From: Serratia marcescens
GTDB lineage: Bacteria > Pseudomonadota > Gammaproteobacteria > Enterobacterales > Enterobacteriaceae
Assembly (NCBI RefSeq): GCF_029846115.1
Contig: NZ_JARVZZ010000001.1
Span: 186,001-250,000 of the forward strand
Reading direction: 5' to 3'
DNA length: 64,000 nt
Under the pieces are notes generated by a model. That model did no database searches, was not told the origin of the DNA, and worked only from the letters and a program-made list of their open reading frames with translations. The translations under genes and the position numbers were made by a program. Within the stretch, counting starts at the first letter, position 1. Every line of letters starts with the position of its first letter. Positions 44,860-54,126 of the stretch are shown piece by piece.

Positions 44860-46110
44860 TTACTGCGCCGCCGCCGCGCTCTCCTGCGGCGGGTGGCGAT
44901 AGTTGAAGCTCAACGCGAACACGATCCCCAGCACCAGCGTATACAGCGCAAACACCAGCCAGATGCTCTGCCAGTCTTTCACGCCGTCATGGCTGAAGAA
45001 GTCCACCACCTCGCCGCTGGCAAGCGCCCCCAGATAGGCGCCCAACCCGTTCACCATGGTCATGAACAGCCCCTGCGCGCTGGCGCGGATGCGGTGATCG
45101 GCCTCTTTCTCGACGAAGATGGCACCGGAGATATTAAAGAAGTCGAACGCACAGCCGTAGACGATCATCGACAACAGCAGCAGAACGAAACCAAAGCCAA
45201 CCGGCGTGCCGTAAGCCAGGAACAGGAAACGCAGCGTCCAGGCCGCCATGCTGATCAGCATCACCTGCTTGATGCCGTAACGGCGCAGGAAGAAGGGAAT
45301 GGTGAGGATAAAGAACACTTCGGAGATCTGCGACAGCGACAGCAGCACCGCCGGATACCGGACGCTGAGGCTGTCCTGATACAGCGGATTGAGCGACAGA
45401 TCGTGCAGGAACGGGTTGCCGAAGGTATTGGTTATCTGCAGCGCCGCGCCAAGCAACATGGCGAACAGGAAAAACAGCGCCATGCGCCGCTGGCGGAACA
45501 GCACCAGCGCATCCAGCCCCAGCACGCTCACCCAGCTCTTCGACTCGGCCGCGCGGTTGGTCGGGCAGCGCGGCAGCGTCAGCGAATAAGCGGACAGCAG
45601 CAGCGACGCCGCAGAAGCCAGGTACAGCTGCAGATTGCTGAGCTCGATTTGGCTGAAACCGACCAGCCACATCGCCAGAATGAACCCCACCGTGCCGTAC
45701 ACCCGCACCGGCGGAAAGTCCTTCACCGTGTCAAAGCCGTGCTTCTCGAGGCAAAAATAGGAAATGGCGTTGGAGAGCGCGATGGTCGGCATATAGACCA
45801 TCGCGTTGAACAGCATCACCCAGAACATCAGCATCGGTTGCTCGACCTGCGCCGCGCAGTACAGCGCCAGCGCTCCGAACAGGTGGCAAAGCGCATACAG
45901 AGAGTTGGCCTTCATCCACCGATCGGCGATGATGCCCGCCAGCCCCGGCATGATCAGCGCGGCGATGCCTTTGGCGCTGTAAACCATCCCCACCTGCATG
46001 CCGCTGAAATGCAGCGTGTTGATCATGTAGGAGCCCAGCGTCACCAACCAGGCGCCCCAGATAAAGAACTGCAGGAAAATCATGACTTTCAATCGTGTTT
46101 TTATCGCCAT
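44860..46110 (-). CDS. Nucleoside:H+ symporter, XapB/NupG-like
   Basis: MFS-type transporter of 416 residues with twelve hydrophobic segments, strongly similar to XapB/NupG: KVMIFLQFFIWGAWLVTLGSYMINTLHFSGMQVGMVYSAKGIAALIMPGLAGIIADRW, and SMIVYGCAFDFFNISGAIFVEKE. ATG 46110 gives AAGG an 8-base spacing and aligns with XapB; GTG 46119 and ATG 46116 are alternatives. It lies 81 bases after the phosphorylase gene, with the same direction, so it imports the substrate of that enzyme (inosine/guanosine/xanthosine). Confidence 0.9.
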   Translation of the reverse strand: MAIKTRLKVMIFLQFFIWGAWLVTLGSYMINTLHFSGMQVGMVYSAKGIAALIMPGLAGIIADRWMKANSLYALCHLFGALALYCAAQVEQPMLMFWVMLFNAMVYMPTIALSNAISYFCLEKHGFDTVKDFPPVRVYGTVGFILAMWLVGFSQIELSNLQLYLASAASLLLSAYSLTLPRCPTNRAAESKSWVSVLGLDALVLFRQRRMALFFLFAMLLGAALQITNTFGNPFLHDLSLNPLYQDSLSVRYPAVLLSLSQISEVFFILTIPFFLRRYGIKQVMLISMAAWTLRFLFLAYGTPVGFGFVLLLLSMIVYGCAFDFFNISGAIFVEKEADHRIRASAQGLFMTMVNGLGAYLGALASGEVVDFFSHDGVKDWQSIWLVFALYTLVLGIVFALSFNYRHPPQESAAAAQ

Positions 46111-46191
46111 CGCCATCACCTTGTTATTATGCTTTCAACGATGATTGGTGCGGCAGGCCCCCTGCAGCCCGCCGCCGGTTTGCTTGCGCTA

Positions 46192-47013
46192 TTACAGCGT
46201 TTTGAACAGCTCGCGGATCAGGCGCATGAAATCGTCCGCCGCCAGCGCCGCGCAGCTGAGCGTTTGTTCATGGGAGAGCGGCGTATCCGACAGCCCTTCG
46301 GCATAGTTGGTCATCGCGGACACCACCAGCACCTTGAGGCCGCAGTGGCGCGCCGTCAAGACTTCCGGCACGATCGACATGCCCACCACGTCGCAGCCCA
46401 GGGTCTGCATCATGCGGATCTCCGCCGGCGTTTCGAAATTCGGCCCGGTGTAGGCGGCGAATACCCCTTCCGCCAGCGGGATGCCCGCGCTTTCGGCCAC
46501 CGCCGCCAGCTGGGCGCGCAGATCGCGATCGTAGGCGTTCGCCAGGCTGAAGAAGCGCGGCCCGAAGCGCTCGTCGTTGGCACCGACCAGCGGCGATTCC
46601 GGCATGAAGTTAATGTGATCGGTAATGGCCACCAGGCTGCCCGGCGCCACCGAGCGGCGCAGCGAACCGGCGGCGTTGGTCGCCAGCAGGAATTCGCAGC
46701 CCAGCAGTTTGAAGGTGCGCACCGCGGTGGTCATCACCTGCATGCCGCGCCCTTCATAGAAATGACCGCGCCCTTTCATGCACAATACCGGCACGCCTTC
46801 CAGCTTGCCGGCGACCAGTTGCCCGGCATGGCCGGCGACGCCGCTCACCGGGAAGCCCGGCAGCTCAGCGTAGTCGATGGTGACGGTTTCGGTCATCACC
46901 TCCGCCAGGGCGCCGAGCCCGGAGCCGAGAATCAAGGCCGCTTTCGGCTGGAAACCCGGCAGGCGTGCACGGACAACATCGGCGCAGGTAAAAGCATCTT
47001 CTTGATTAAACAT
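46192..47013 (-). CDS. Purine nucleoside phosphorylase (XapA / PNP-II type)
   Basis: Trimeric-type purine nucleoside phosphorylase of 273 residues: phosphate and base motifs LILGSGLGALAEV, GRGHFYEGRGMQVMTTAVRTFKLLGCEFLLATNAAGSL, GPNFETPAEIRMMQTLGCDVVGMSIVPEVLTARHCG. This is the XapA (PNP-II) family that splits inosine, guanosine and often xanthosine. ATG 47013 follows AGAGAG; the frame continues upstream without a ribosome site. Gene order phosphorylase, transporter, with a divergent LysR gene, mirrors E. coli xapABR. Confidence 0.9.
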   Translation of the reverse strand: MFNQEDAFTCADVVRARLPGFQPKAALILGSGLGALAEVMTETVTIDYAELPGFPVSGVAGHAGQLVAGKLEGVPVLCMKGRGHFYEGRGMQVMTTAVRTFKLLGCEFLLATNAAGSLRRSVAPGSLVAITDHINFMPESPLVGANDERFGPRFFSLANAYDRDLRAQLAAVAESAGIPLAEGVFAAYTGPNFETPAEIRMMQTLGCDVVGMSIVPEVLTARHCGLKVLVVSAMTNYAEGLSDTPLSHEQTLSCAALAADDFMRLIRELFKTL

Positions 47014-47150
47014 CGTATTCTCTCTTTCAGCAGGGGACAATAATCCCCATAGTAGAGAGCGAGGCGCGGCCGAGACCAATACATTCTTGGCGGCCGATTT
47101 ATTCCATTTACCTATAAGTTGAGCTGCGTCACAAGGAGACAATACCCCGG

Positions 47151-48062
47151 ATGAACCCGCCCCATGCCCTGCCCGATCCCGGCCGGATTAACTTCCGTCT
47201 GCTGCACTATTTCCGCGTGGTAGCGGAAGAGATGAACTTCACCCAGGCCGCTCGGCGGCTGAATATGTCACAGCCGCCGCTCAGCAAGCACATCAAGGAG
47301 CTGGAGAGCCAGCTCGGGGTGGTGCTGTTCAAACGTACCACCCGCTCCATGACGCTGACGCCGGCCGGCCGCACGCTGCTGCGCAACGTCGAGCGGCTGC
47401 TGGATCAGGCCGACAGCGCGCTGCATCAGGTGCAACAGATGGGGCGCGGCCAAGGCGGCCACATGGTGGTCGGCATGGTCGGCACGTCGGCCTGGGGCGG
47501 CCTGATCGCTGCGCTGCGGCGGTTCAGCGAGCAAAACGCCGGCGTAACCTGGTCGTTGAACGAGCTGACGCCCAGCCAGCAAATCGCCGCGCTGCAAAAG
47601 CGGCATATCGATATCGGGGTTTGGCGAGAGGCGCAGCAACAGACGCTGCCGGGGTTGACCTGCCAACGGTTGGCGTGCGAAAGCATCGCCGTGGTGCTGC
47701 CGATCGCTCATCCGCTGGCGCAGCAGGAAAACATCCCGCTGGCGGCGCTGCAGAACGACAGCTTCATCGTATTGCCGCCGCACGAGGCCAGCCTGGGGCT
47801 GTATCTGCACAATCTGTGTCTGCAGCAGGGATTTTTGCCGGACGTCGCTTATCAGGTCAACGAGCCGCAAACCCTGCTGGCGCTGGTGGCGGAAGGCTGC
47901 GGCATTACGCTGCTGCCGGACAGCTACGGCCGCATCCCGTGGCCCGGCGTGCGCTTTTGCTCGCTGCAACAGGCGCCGCCGGCGGATCTGTACGCGGTTT
48001 ACCGCGCCGACAGCGTGACGCCGGTGGTGCAGGCCTTCCTGGAAAGACTGCGGGCGCCGTAA
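47151..48062 (+). CDS. LysR-type regulator, XapR-like
   Basis: LysR regulator of 303 residues: NFRLLHYFRVVAEEMNFTQAARRLNMSQPPLSKHIKELESQLG, then the co-inducer domain. It is divergent from the phosphorylase-transporter operon by 137 bases, the place of xapR, and should activate it in response to a nucleoside. It converges closely on ftsP (17 bases). Whether the inducer is xanthosine cannot be told. Confidence 0.85.
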   Translation: MNPPHALPDPGRINFRLLHYFRVVAEEMNFTQAARRLNMSQPPLSKHIKELESQLGVVLFKRTTRSMTLTPAGRTLLRNVERLLDQADSALHQVQQMGRGQGGHMVVGMVGTSAWGGLIAALRRFSEQNAGVTWSLNELTPSQQIAALQKRHIDIGVWREAQQQTLPGLTCQRLACESIAVVLPIAHPLAQQENIPLAALQNDSFIVLPPHEASLGLYLHNLCLQQGFLPDVAYQVNEPQTLLALVAEGCGITLLPDSYGRIPWPGVRFCSLQQAPPADLYAVYRADSVTPVVQAFLERLRAP

Positions 48063-48079
48063 GCGGCCCGCAGCGCAGA

Positions 48080-49495
48080 TTACATCGTCGGCTGCACCAT
48101 CAGCTGGCCGGCGGTGCCGCGATCGGCCATCTCCAGCGTCTGGCTGTAATACAGGAACGGGAAGTGTTCGGAGGTAGGTTGGTTGAAATACACCAGCAGC
48201 TCGACGTCGCCATCGACCCAGACGGTGTCCTTCCAGCCGCGATCTTCCGCCATCGGCTGCGCGCCGTTGACGCGTTTGATCAGGAACTGCACGCCCTGAA
48301 TATGGAACGACTGCGGCGTATCCGCATGAATGTTCCAGCGTTCCCAGGTGCCTTGCTGCGCCTGCACGTCGATGCGGTTCATGTCCCAAATCGCGCCGTT
48401 GATGCCGACGCCGCCGTCGCCCAGGCGGAAATCTCGGGTGCGGCTGGCACTGCCGTCCAACAGCTGATCCGCCAGCAGACGCATCGGCAGGTTGTCGGTC
48501 ACCAGCGGCAGCAGGCCGGTCGGGCGCAGCGTCAGCACCTGGGTGGACACCAAAATGCTCGACGGCTCGAACAGGCCGCGCAGGCGATCCATGATGCCCG
48601 CCGCTTCACCGGCGGTGATGGTCACCTCCTCGCCCTTCGACATGTCGATCAGCACTTCCCGGCGTTCGCCCGGCGCCAGCGACAGCTGCTGCACCGCGAC
48701 CGGCGCAGGCAGAAAGCCCTGATCGCTGGCGATCACGTTGAACGGTCGTCCGTCGCTGAGCTGCAAGGTATAGCGGCGCGCGTTGGAGGCGTTGAGCAGA
48801 CGCAAACGCACCCAGCCGCGCGACACCTCGACATACGGGTTTTGCACGCCGTTGACCAACAGCGTATCGCCGACGAAACCACCCTGCGACGGCGCATCGT
48901 ATTGCGGCGTGCCGAAGTTATCGAAGCGCTTGTCCTGAATGATCAGCGGGAAATCGTCGACACCATAGTGGTTGGGCAGCGGCAGCGCTTTGCTGACGGC
49001 ATCCTCCACCAGCCACAGCCCGGCCAGCCCGTTGTATACGTGCGGCGCCATGCGGTTCGGCGTGTTGGCGTGGTACCAACAGGTGGCCGCCGCCTGGCGA
49101 ATAGGCAGCACCGGCGACCAGTCGACGTTGGGCGACATCATGCGCGGCGCGCCGCCCATCAATGTGCCCGGCACCTGCAGACCGCTGATGGTCATCGCCA
49201 CCGGCTCCTGCAGGCGGTTGCTGTAGATCAGTTTGACGTCGTCACCGCTGTAAACCCGCACCGTCGGCCCCAAATACATGCCGTTGATGCCCCACACCGC
49301 CGCTTTGCGGTTATCCATAAACGCCCAGTGGGCGCGCTGCAGGGTCAGGAACAGCGGCTGACCGCGGCGCGACTCCAGCAGTGGAGGGATGGGTAATGGG
49401 GTCTGCGTTCCGCTCGCCTCTGCCCTCAGCGGCACGGCGCCCGCGCACAGCGCCAGGCCCGATGCCTGTAAAAACTGACGTCGACTGAGTGACAT
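48080..49495 (-). CDS. ftsP: Cell-division protein FtsP (SufI)
   Basis: Multicopper-oxidase-like periplasmic protein of 471 residues with the twin-arginine signal MSLSRRQFLQASGLALCAGA. Three cupredoxin domains are recognisable (AVWGINGMYLGPTVRVYSGD; ATCWYHANTPNRMAPHVYNGLAGLWLVED; PQSFHIQGVQFLIKRVNG). Copper ligands are largely lost, as in SufI. It protects the divisome under stress. ATG 49495 follows GGAG; the upstream frame is not used. plsC follows as in E. coli. Confidence 0.93.
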   Translation of the reverse strand: MSLSRRQFLQASGLALCAGAVPLRAEASGTQTPLPIPPLLESRRGQPLFLTLQRAHWAFMDNRKAAVWGINGMYLGPTVRVYSGDDVKLIYSNRLQEPVAMTISGLQVPGTLMGGAPRMMSPNVDWSPVLPIRQAAATCWYHANTPNRMAPHVYNGLAGLWLVEDAVSKALPLPNHYGVDDFPLIIQDKRFDNFGTPQYDAPSQGGFVGDTLLVNGVQNPYVEVSRGWVRLRLLNASNARRYTLQLSDGRPFNVIASDQGFLPAPVAVQQLSLAPGERREVLIDMSKGEEVTITAGEAAGIMDRLRGLFEPSSILVSTQVLTLRPTGLLPLVTDNLPMRLLADQLLDGSASRTRDFRLGDGGVGINGAIWDMNRIDVQAQQGTWERWNIHADTPQSFHIQGVQFLIKRVNGAQPMAEDRGWKDTVWVDGDVELLVYFNQPTSEHFPFLYYSQTLEMADRGTAGQLMVQPTM

Positions 49496-49627
49496 ATTTT
49501 CTCCATGAAAAGCAATAACTAAACCGTGTGCAAAACCCAAACGCCCGCCAATCAAGATTAGCAGGCGCTCAGGCGTTAACGGCGCTGAACGCCAATTAAA
49601 AACGTATTCTTTGAAGCCGGTAGACTC

Positions 49628-50362
49628 TTATTTTTTGGCGGCGTTGCGCTGGGCGACTTCGGCGTCCAATTCGGCGATCTTCGCCTCCATCAGCTCGCGG
49701 CAATGGGCCGCCAGCTCGCGCACGTTTTCTCTGCCGTATTTGCTGGTATCCACCGGCGCCAACATCTCGACGATCACATGACCGTTATTCCAGCGATTAA
49801 GATTTATATTACCGCTGGTGGTCGATACGCAGATCGGCACAATCGGCACGCTGGCGGCGATGGCCGCGTGGAAGGCACCGGTTTTAAACGGCATCAGTCC
49901 GCGACCGCGGCTGCGGGTCCCTTCCGGGAACATCCAGATCGAAATGTCTTTCTTTTTGAACTGCTCCGCCACCTGGGCGATGGTGCCGTGCGCCTTGGCG
50001 CGATTATCACGATCTATCAGCAGATTACCGGTCAGCCAATACAGCGGGCCGAAAAACGGGATCCACACCAGACTTTTTTTACCGACGGTCACGGTGCGCG
50101 GCTGCACGATATTGGCGGCCGTCACCATGTCGTAGTTATTTTGGTGGTTGGCGATATAGATGCAGTTGCCGTTGTTGGCCGCATCGGCCGGCACGCGGGT
50201 TTCAACCTTGATGCCGAACAGCGTCGACAGGCGGCCGAAAAGGTGGCCGAAGGTCGCCACATGGCGGGGATTGCGCGGGCTGAACAAGCAATAAACAGAA
50301 CCGAAAATACACACCAGAATACAGAAAAGAGTGGCGAGAACGGCACGCAAAATCAATAACAT
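49628..50362 (-). CDS. plsC: 1-Acyl-sn-glycerol-3-phosphate acyltransferase PlsC
   Basis: Membrane enzyme of 244 residues that makes phosphatidic acid. N-terminal hydrophobic helix (LILRAVLATLFCILVCIFGSVY), the HX4D motif in ANHQNNYDM and the acceptor motif FPEGTRSRGRGLMPFKTGAFHAA. Lies between ftsP and parC in the usual enterobacterial order. Confidence 0.95.
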   Translation of the reverse strand: MLLILRAVLATLFCILVCIFGSVYCLFSPRNPRHVATFGHLFGRLSTLFGIKVETRVPADAANNGNCIYIANHQNNYDMVTAANIVQPRTVTVGKKSLVWIPFFGPLYWLTGNLLIDRDNRAKAHGTIAQVAEQFKKKDISIWMFPEGTRSRGRGLMPFKTGAFHAAIAASVPIVPICVSTTSGNINLNRWNNGHVIVEMLAPVDTSKYGRENVRELAAHCRELMEAKIAELDAEVAQRNAAKK

Positions 50363-50608
50363 AACAACCTCATTAGCACACTGCCAACGCAGTTTACTTC
50401 GCTGCGCAGATTCCTTTACTCATTATTTGCCGGCCAGGCGATAAGCACGCCGATGTCGCCTGCCTTTCTCGCTATTTTCCCGCCAGCCGGCAGTACGCAC
50501 AATAATTTTATGCGCAGAAATGTTAACTATTTGGAAAATAAACGCCAGCAAAAATAAATAAGGCGGCCACAGCATGCTGCGACCGCCCGTTAACGCTAAC
50601 GCCAACGC

Positions 50609-52882
50609 TTACTCTTCGCTGTCGCCGCCCGACGCCCGCACCGGCGCATCCACTTCGACGCGATCGATGCGCTGCAGGCCACGCGGCAGTTGGGTGCCCT
50701 TGCGACCGCGCTCCGCACGGAACTTCTGCAGATCCTCCGGCCGCAGCGTCAGCTTGCGTTTGCCGACGTGCAGCGTGACGGACGCCTGCGGCGGCAGCAC
50801 GAACAGCCAGGCCAGCTTGTCTTCGCCGGCCGCCGCCTGGGCTGCCGGAATCGAGACGATCTTGTTGCCTTTGCCCTTCGACAGCTGCGGCAGATCGGCA
50901 ACCGGGAACATCAGCATGCGCCCGGCGGCGGTGATCGACAGCAGCATGTCGTCTGCGCCGTGGATCTCCATCGGCGGCAGCGCCCTGGCGTTATCCGGCA
51001 GCGTGATCATCACCTTGCCGGCGCGGTTGCGCGCTACCAAATCGTTGAAGGTGCAAACGAAGCCGTAACCGGCATCGGACGCCATCAGCAGCTTCTGATC
51101 GTCGGCCGCCATCAGCACCTGCTCAATGGTGGCGCCCGGCGGCGGCGTCAGCTTGCCGGTCAGCGGCTCGCCCTGCCCGCGCGCCGAAGGCAGCGTCATC
51201 GGATCGAGCGCATAGCTGCGCCCGGTGGAGTCGATGAACACCACCGGTTGGTTGCTCTTGCCGCGCGCCGCGCCACGGAAGCTGTCGCCGGCCTTGTAGC
51301 TCAGGCCGGCCGGATCGATGTCGTGGCCCTTGGCGCTGCGCACCCAGCCCATTTCCGACAGCACGATGGTCACCGGCTCGGACGGCACGAAGTCGTGCTC
51401 GCTCATCGCTTTGGCTTCCGCGCGCTCGGTCAGCGGCGAACGGCGATCGTCGCCGTAGGTCTGCGCATCGGCCTGGATCTCTTTCTTAATCAGCGTGTTC
51501 AGCTTGCGTTCGGACGCCAGCAGCGCCTGCAGTTGATCGCGCTCTTTCGCCAGCTCATCCTGCTCACCGCGGATCTTGACCTCTTCCAGCTTGGCCAGGT
51601 GACGCAGTTTCAGCTCGAGGATCGCTTCCGCCTGGGTATCGGAGATGCCGAAACGCTCCATCAGCACCGGCTTCGGCTCATCCTCGCTGCGGATGATGTG
51701 GATCACCTCGTCGATATTGAGGAACGCCACCAGCAAACCTTCGAGGATATGCAGGCGTTTCAGCACTTTCTCGAGGCGATAGTTCAGGCGGCGGCGCACC
51801 GTGTCGCGACGATAGGCCAGCCATTCGGTGAGGATCTCCACCAGCCCTTTAACCTGCGGGCGGTTATCCAGACCGATCATATTCATGTTGATGCGGTAGC
51901 TGCGTTCCAGATCGGTGGTGGCAAACAGGTGGTTCATCACCTGTTCCAGATCGATGCGGTTGGAGCGCGGCACGATCACCAGACGCGTCGGGTTTTCGTG
52001 GTCGGATTCATCGCGCAGATCTTCGACCATCGGCAGCTTCTTGGCGCGCATCTGGCTGGCGATCTGCTCCAGTACTTTGGCGCCGGACACCTGATGCGGC
52101 AAGGCGGTGATCACCGCGCTGCCGTCTTCTTTCTTCCACACGGCGCGCATGCGCACCGAGCCGCGGCCGCTCTGGTAAATTTTGCGGATTTCGTCGCGCG
52201 GGGTAATGATCTCGGCTTCGGTCGGGAAGTCCGGCCCCTGCACGAATTCGAGCAGGTCATCGAGCGAGGCGCCCGGCTTGTCGAGCAGCGCCACCGCAGC
52301 GGCGGCGACTTCGCGCACGTTGTGCGGCGGAATGTCGGTCGCCATGCCGACGGCGATGCCGGTGGTGCCGTTCAGCAGGATGTTCGGCAGACGCGCCGGC
52401 AACATCTTCGGCTCTTGCAGCGTGCCGTCAAAATTCGGGATCCAGTCGACGGTGCCTTGCCCCAGCTCGGCCAGCAGCACTTCGGCGTATTTGGAGAGGC
52501 GCGATTCGGTATAACGCATCGCCGCAAACGACTTGGGATCGTCCGGCGCCCCCCAGTTCCCCTGGCCGTCCACCAGCGGATAGCGGTACGAGAACGGCTG
52601 CGCCATCAGCACCATGGCCTCATAACACGCGCTGTCGCCGTGCGGGTGGTATTTACCCAGCACGTCGCCCACGGTACGGGCGGATTTCTTGAATTTGGCG
52701 CTGTTATTCAGCCCCAGCTCAGACATGGCGTAGATGATGCGGCGTTGTACCGGCTTCAAACCGTCGCCAATGTACGGCAACGCCCGATCCATGATGACGT
52801 ACATGGAATAGTTCAGATAGGCGTTTTCAGTGAATGTGTGCAGCGGTAAACGCTCTACACCGTCATGAGTCAGATCACTCAT
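50609..52882 (-). CDS. parC: DNA topoisomerase IV subunit A (ParC)
   Basis: Type IIA topoisomerase subunit of 757 residues that cuts DNA and unlinks daughter chromosomes. Winged-helix region [26 protein letters not shown] with the quinolone-resistance positions Ser and Glu in their wild-type state (DSACYE), the catalytic Tyr in [13 protein letters not shown], and a C-terminal beta-pinwheel (from about 500) rich in short blade repeats. Length agrees with E. coli ParC (752). Confidence 0.97.
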   Translation of the reverse strand: MSDLTHDGVERLPLHTFTENAYLNYSMYVIMDRALPYIGDGLKPVQRRIIYAMSELGLNNSAKFKKSARTVGDVLGKYHPHGDSACYEAMVLMAQPFSYRYPLVDGQGNWGAPDDPKSFAAMRYTESRLSKYAEVLLAELGQGTVDWIPNFDGTLQEPKMLPARLPNILLNGTTGIAVGMATDIPPHNVREVAAAAVALLDKPGASLDDLLEFVQGPDFPTEAEIITPRDEIRKIYQSGRGSVRMRAVWKKEDGSAVITALPHQVSGAKVLEQIASQMRAKKLPMVEDLRDESDHENPTRLVIVPRSNRIDLEQVMNHLFATTDLERSYRINMNMIGLDNRPQVKGLVEILTEWLAYRRDTVRRRLNYRLEKVLKRLHILEGLLVAFLNIDEVIHIIRSEDEPKPVLMERFGISDTQAEAILELKLRHLAKLEEVKIRGEQDELAKERDQLQALLASERKLNTLIKKEIQADAQTYGDDRRSPLTERAEAKAMSEHDFVPSEPVTIVLSEMGWVRSAKGHDIDPAGLSYKAGDSFRGAARGKSNQPVVFIDSTGRSYALDPMTLPSARGQGEPLTGKLTPPPGATIEQVLMAADDQKLLMASDAGYGFVCTFNDLVARNRAGKVMITLPDNARALPPMEIHGADDMLLSITAAGRMLMFPVADLPQLSKGKGNKIVSIPAAQAAAGEDKLAWLFVLPPQASVTLHVGKRKLTLRPEDLQKFRAERGRKGTQLPRGLQRIDRVEVDAPVRASGGDSEE

Positions 52883-53197
52883 TACTCAATTATCCTCAGA
52901 CCGTGGCTTGGCAATCCCTGGACGACAATAAGGCATCGCTTGTCGATTCTGCCCGCGATAGTAACCCATCTGCGGGGTGGCTGTCACAGTTGGCGCAAGG
53001 ATCGCCGGCCGAAGGCGCTGTCGCTGGGGCGTTTAGGCAAAACTCCACCGTTATTGTTGATTAAGAATCAAGACTGTTGTGCCTGCCGTCACGTTTTTAC
53101 TTGCCTGGCCAACGATTACACTCTCGTTCAGCAAGCTGTTTTTGCGCACCGCAGCGGAAAACGGCATCTATCTTAACTCTGACGGGAGCCGCAAAAG
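52883..53197. other. Divergent control region parC / mdaB
   Basis: About 315 bases that should hold promoters of parC (left) and mdaB (right). I see no operator with strong symmetry and no small gene. GACGGGAG (53181-53188) supplies the mdaB ribosome site region. Confidence 0.45.
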
Positions 53198-53779
53198 ATG
53201 AGCAATATCCTGATTATCAACGCTAAAAAGCAATTCGGCCATTCCAACGGCGAACTCAACCAAACCCTGAGCGACGTGGCGGAAAGCTTCCTGCGCGATC
53301 TGCAGCACGATGTGCAGGTCACGGTGGTCGACGACGGCTATGACATCGAAGCCGAAGTACAGAAATACCTGTGGGCCGATGCGGTCATCTATCAGATGCC
53401 GGGTTGGTGGATGGGCGAACCCTGGATCCTGAAAAAATACATCGACGAAGTGTTCACCGCCGGCCACGGCAGCCTGTACGCCAGCGATGGCCGCACCCGC
53501 TCCGACGCCGGCAAGAAGTACGGCTCCGGCGGCCTGATTCAGGGCAAAAAATACCTGCTGAGCCTGACCTGGAACGCCCCGCTCGAGGCCTTCACCGATC
53601 CGAACCAGTTCTTCCACGGCGTCGGCGTCGACGGCGTCTACCTGCACTTCCACAAGGCCAACCAGTTCCTGGGGATGGAAGCCTTGCCGACCTTTATCTG
53701 CAATGACGTGATAAAACAACCGGATATCGAAACGGACATCGCACGTTATCGCGAGCATCTGGCGGAAATTTTTGCTTAA
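53198..53779 (+). CDS. mdaB: NADPH:quinone oxidoreductase MdaB
   Basis: Flavodoxin-fold enzyme of 193 residues: SNILIINAKKQFGHSNGELN (flavin phosphate site), WADAVIYQMPGWWMGEPWILKKYIDEVFTAGHGSLY, and GKKYLLSLTWNAPLEAF. It makes two-electron reductions of quinones. The neighbour ygiN oxidises quinols, so the two form the known quinone redox pair. Intergenic gap 33 bases. Confidence 0.95.
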   Translation: MSNILIINAKKQFGHSNGELNQTLSDVAESFLRDLQHDVQVTVVDDGYDIEAEVQKYLWADAVIYQMPGWWMGEPWILKKYIDEVFTAGHGSLYASDGRTRSDAGKKYGSGGLIQGKKYLLSLTWNAPLEAFTDPNQFFHGVGVDGVYLHFHKANQFLGMEALPTFICNDVIKQPDIETDIARYREHLAEIFA

Positions 53780-53812
53780 CTGGCAGCGAACGGCTTAACC
53801 AACGAGGTAATG

Positions 53813-54121
53813 ATGATCACCGTAATCGCAGAAATCAAAGTCAAACCCGGCCACCGCGCCACCGTGTTACAAGCCATTGAAAAGCTGGTGCCGCTGGTGC
53901 TGGCAGAAGAAGGCTGCGGCGAATACACGCCGATGATAGACAGCCACACGCAGGCCACCTGGCAGAAACTGTCGCCGGATTCGGTGTTTATGCTGGAAAA
54001 ATGGCAAAGCCAGGCGCATCTGGAAAAGCACCTGCAGATAGACCATATGCTCAAGCACCGCGAAACCATCAAGGACTACGTGCTGGGTACCGAGATCTAC
54101 GTGCTGGAAAACGCGCTGTAA
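53813..54121 (+). CDS. ygiN: Quinol monooxygenase YgiN
   Basis: Small ABM-domain (dimeric alpha/beta barrel) protein of 102 residues: MITVIAEIKVKPGHRATVLQ, LVLAEEGCGEYTPMIDSH, FMLEKWQSQAHLEKHLQ. I use ATG 53813 because GAGG then has 5-base spacing and the sequence aligns with E. coli YgiN (starting MLTVIAEIR); ATG 53810 is too close. It oxidises menadiol-type quinols. Confidence 0.93.
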   Translation: MITVIAEIKVKPGHRATVLQAIEKLVPLVLAEEGCGEYTPMIDSHTQATWQKLSPDSVFMLEKWQSQAHLEKHLQIDHMLKHRETIKDYVLGTEIYVLENAL

Positions 54122-54126
54122 TCCCT

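Noticed and set aside
44584..47043. An 819-codon plus-strand frame opposite the XapB-like and phosphorylase genes
   Set aside because: It spans two well-supported minus-strand genes and their gap and begins inside the kinase gene; the product is His/Gln/Arg-rich low-complexity sequence.
47621..49396. A 591-codon plus-strand frame crossing the XapR-like gene and ftsP
   Set aside because: Crosses two convergent real genes in a non-coding frame; composition typical of antisense frames.
50690..52849. A 719-codon plus-strand frame opposite parC
   Set aside because: Codon-bias shadow of parC with no ribosome site and no recognisable domain.
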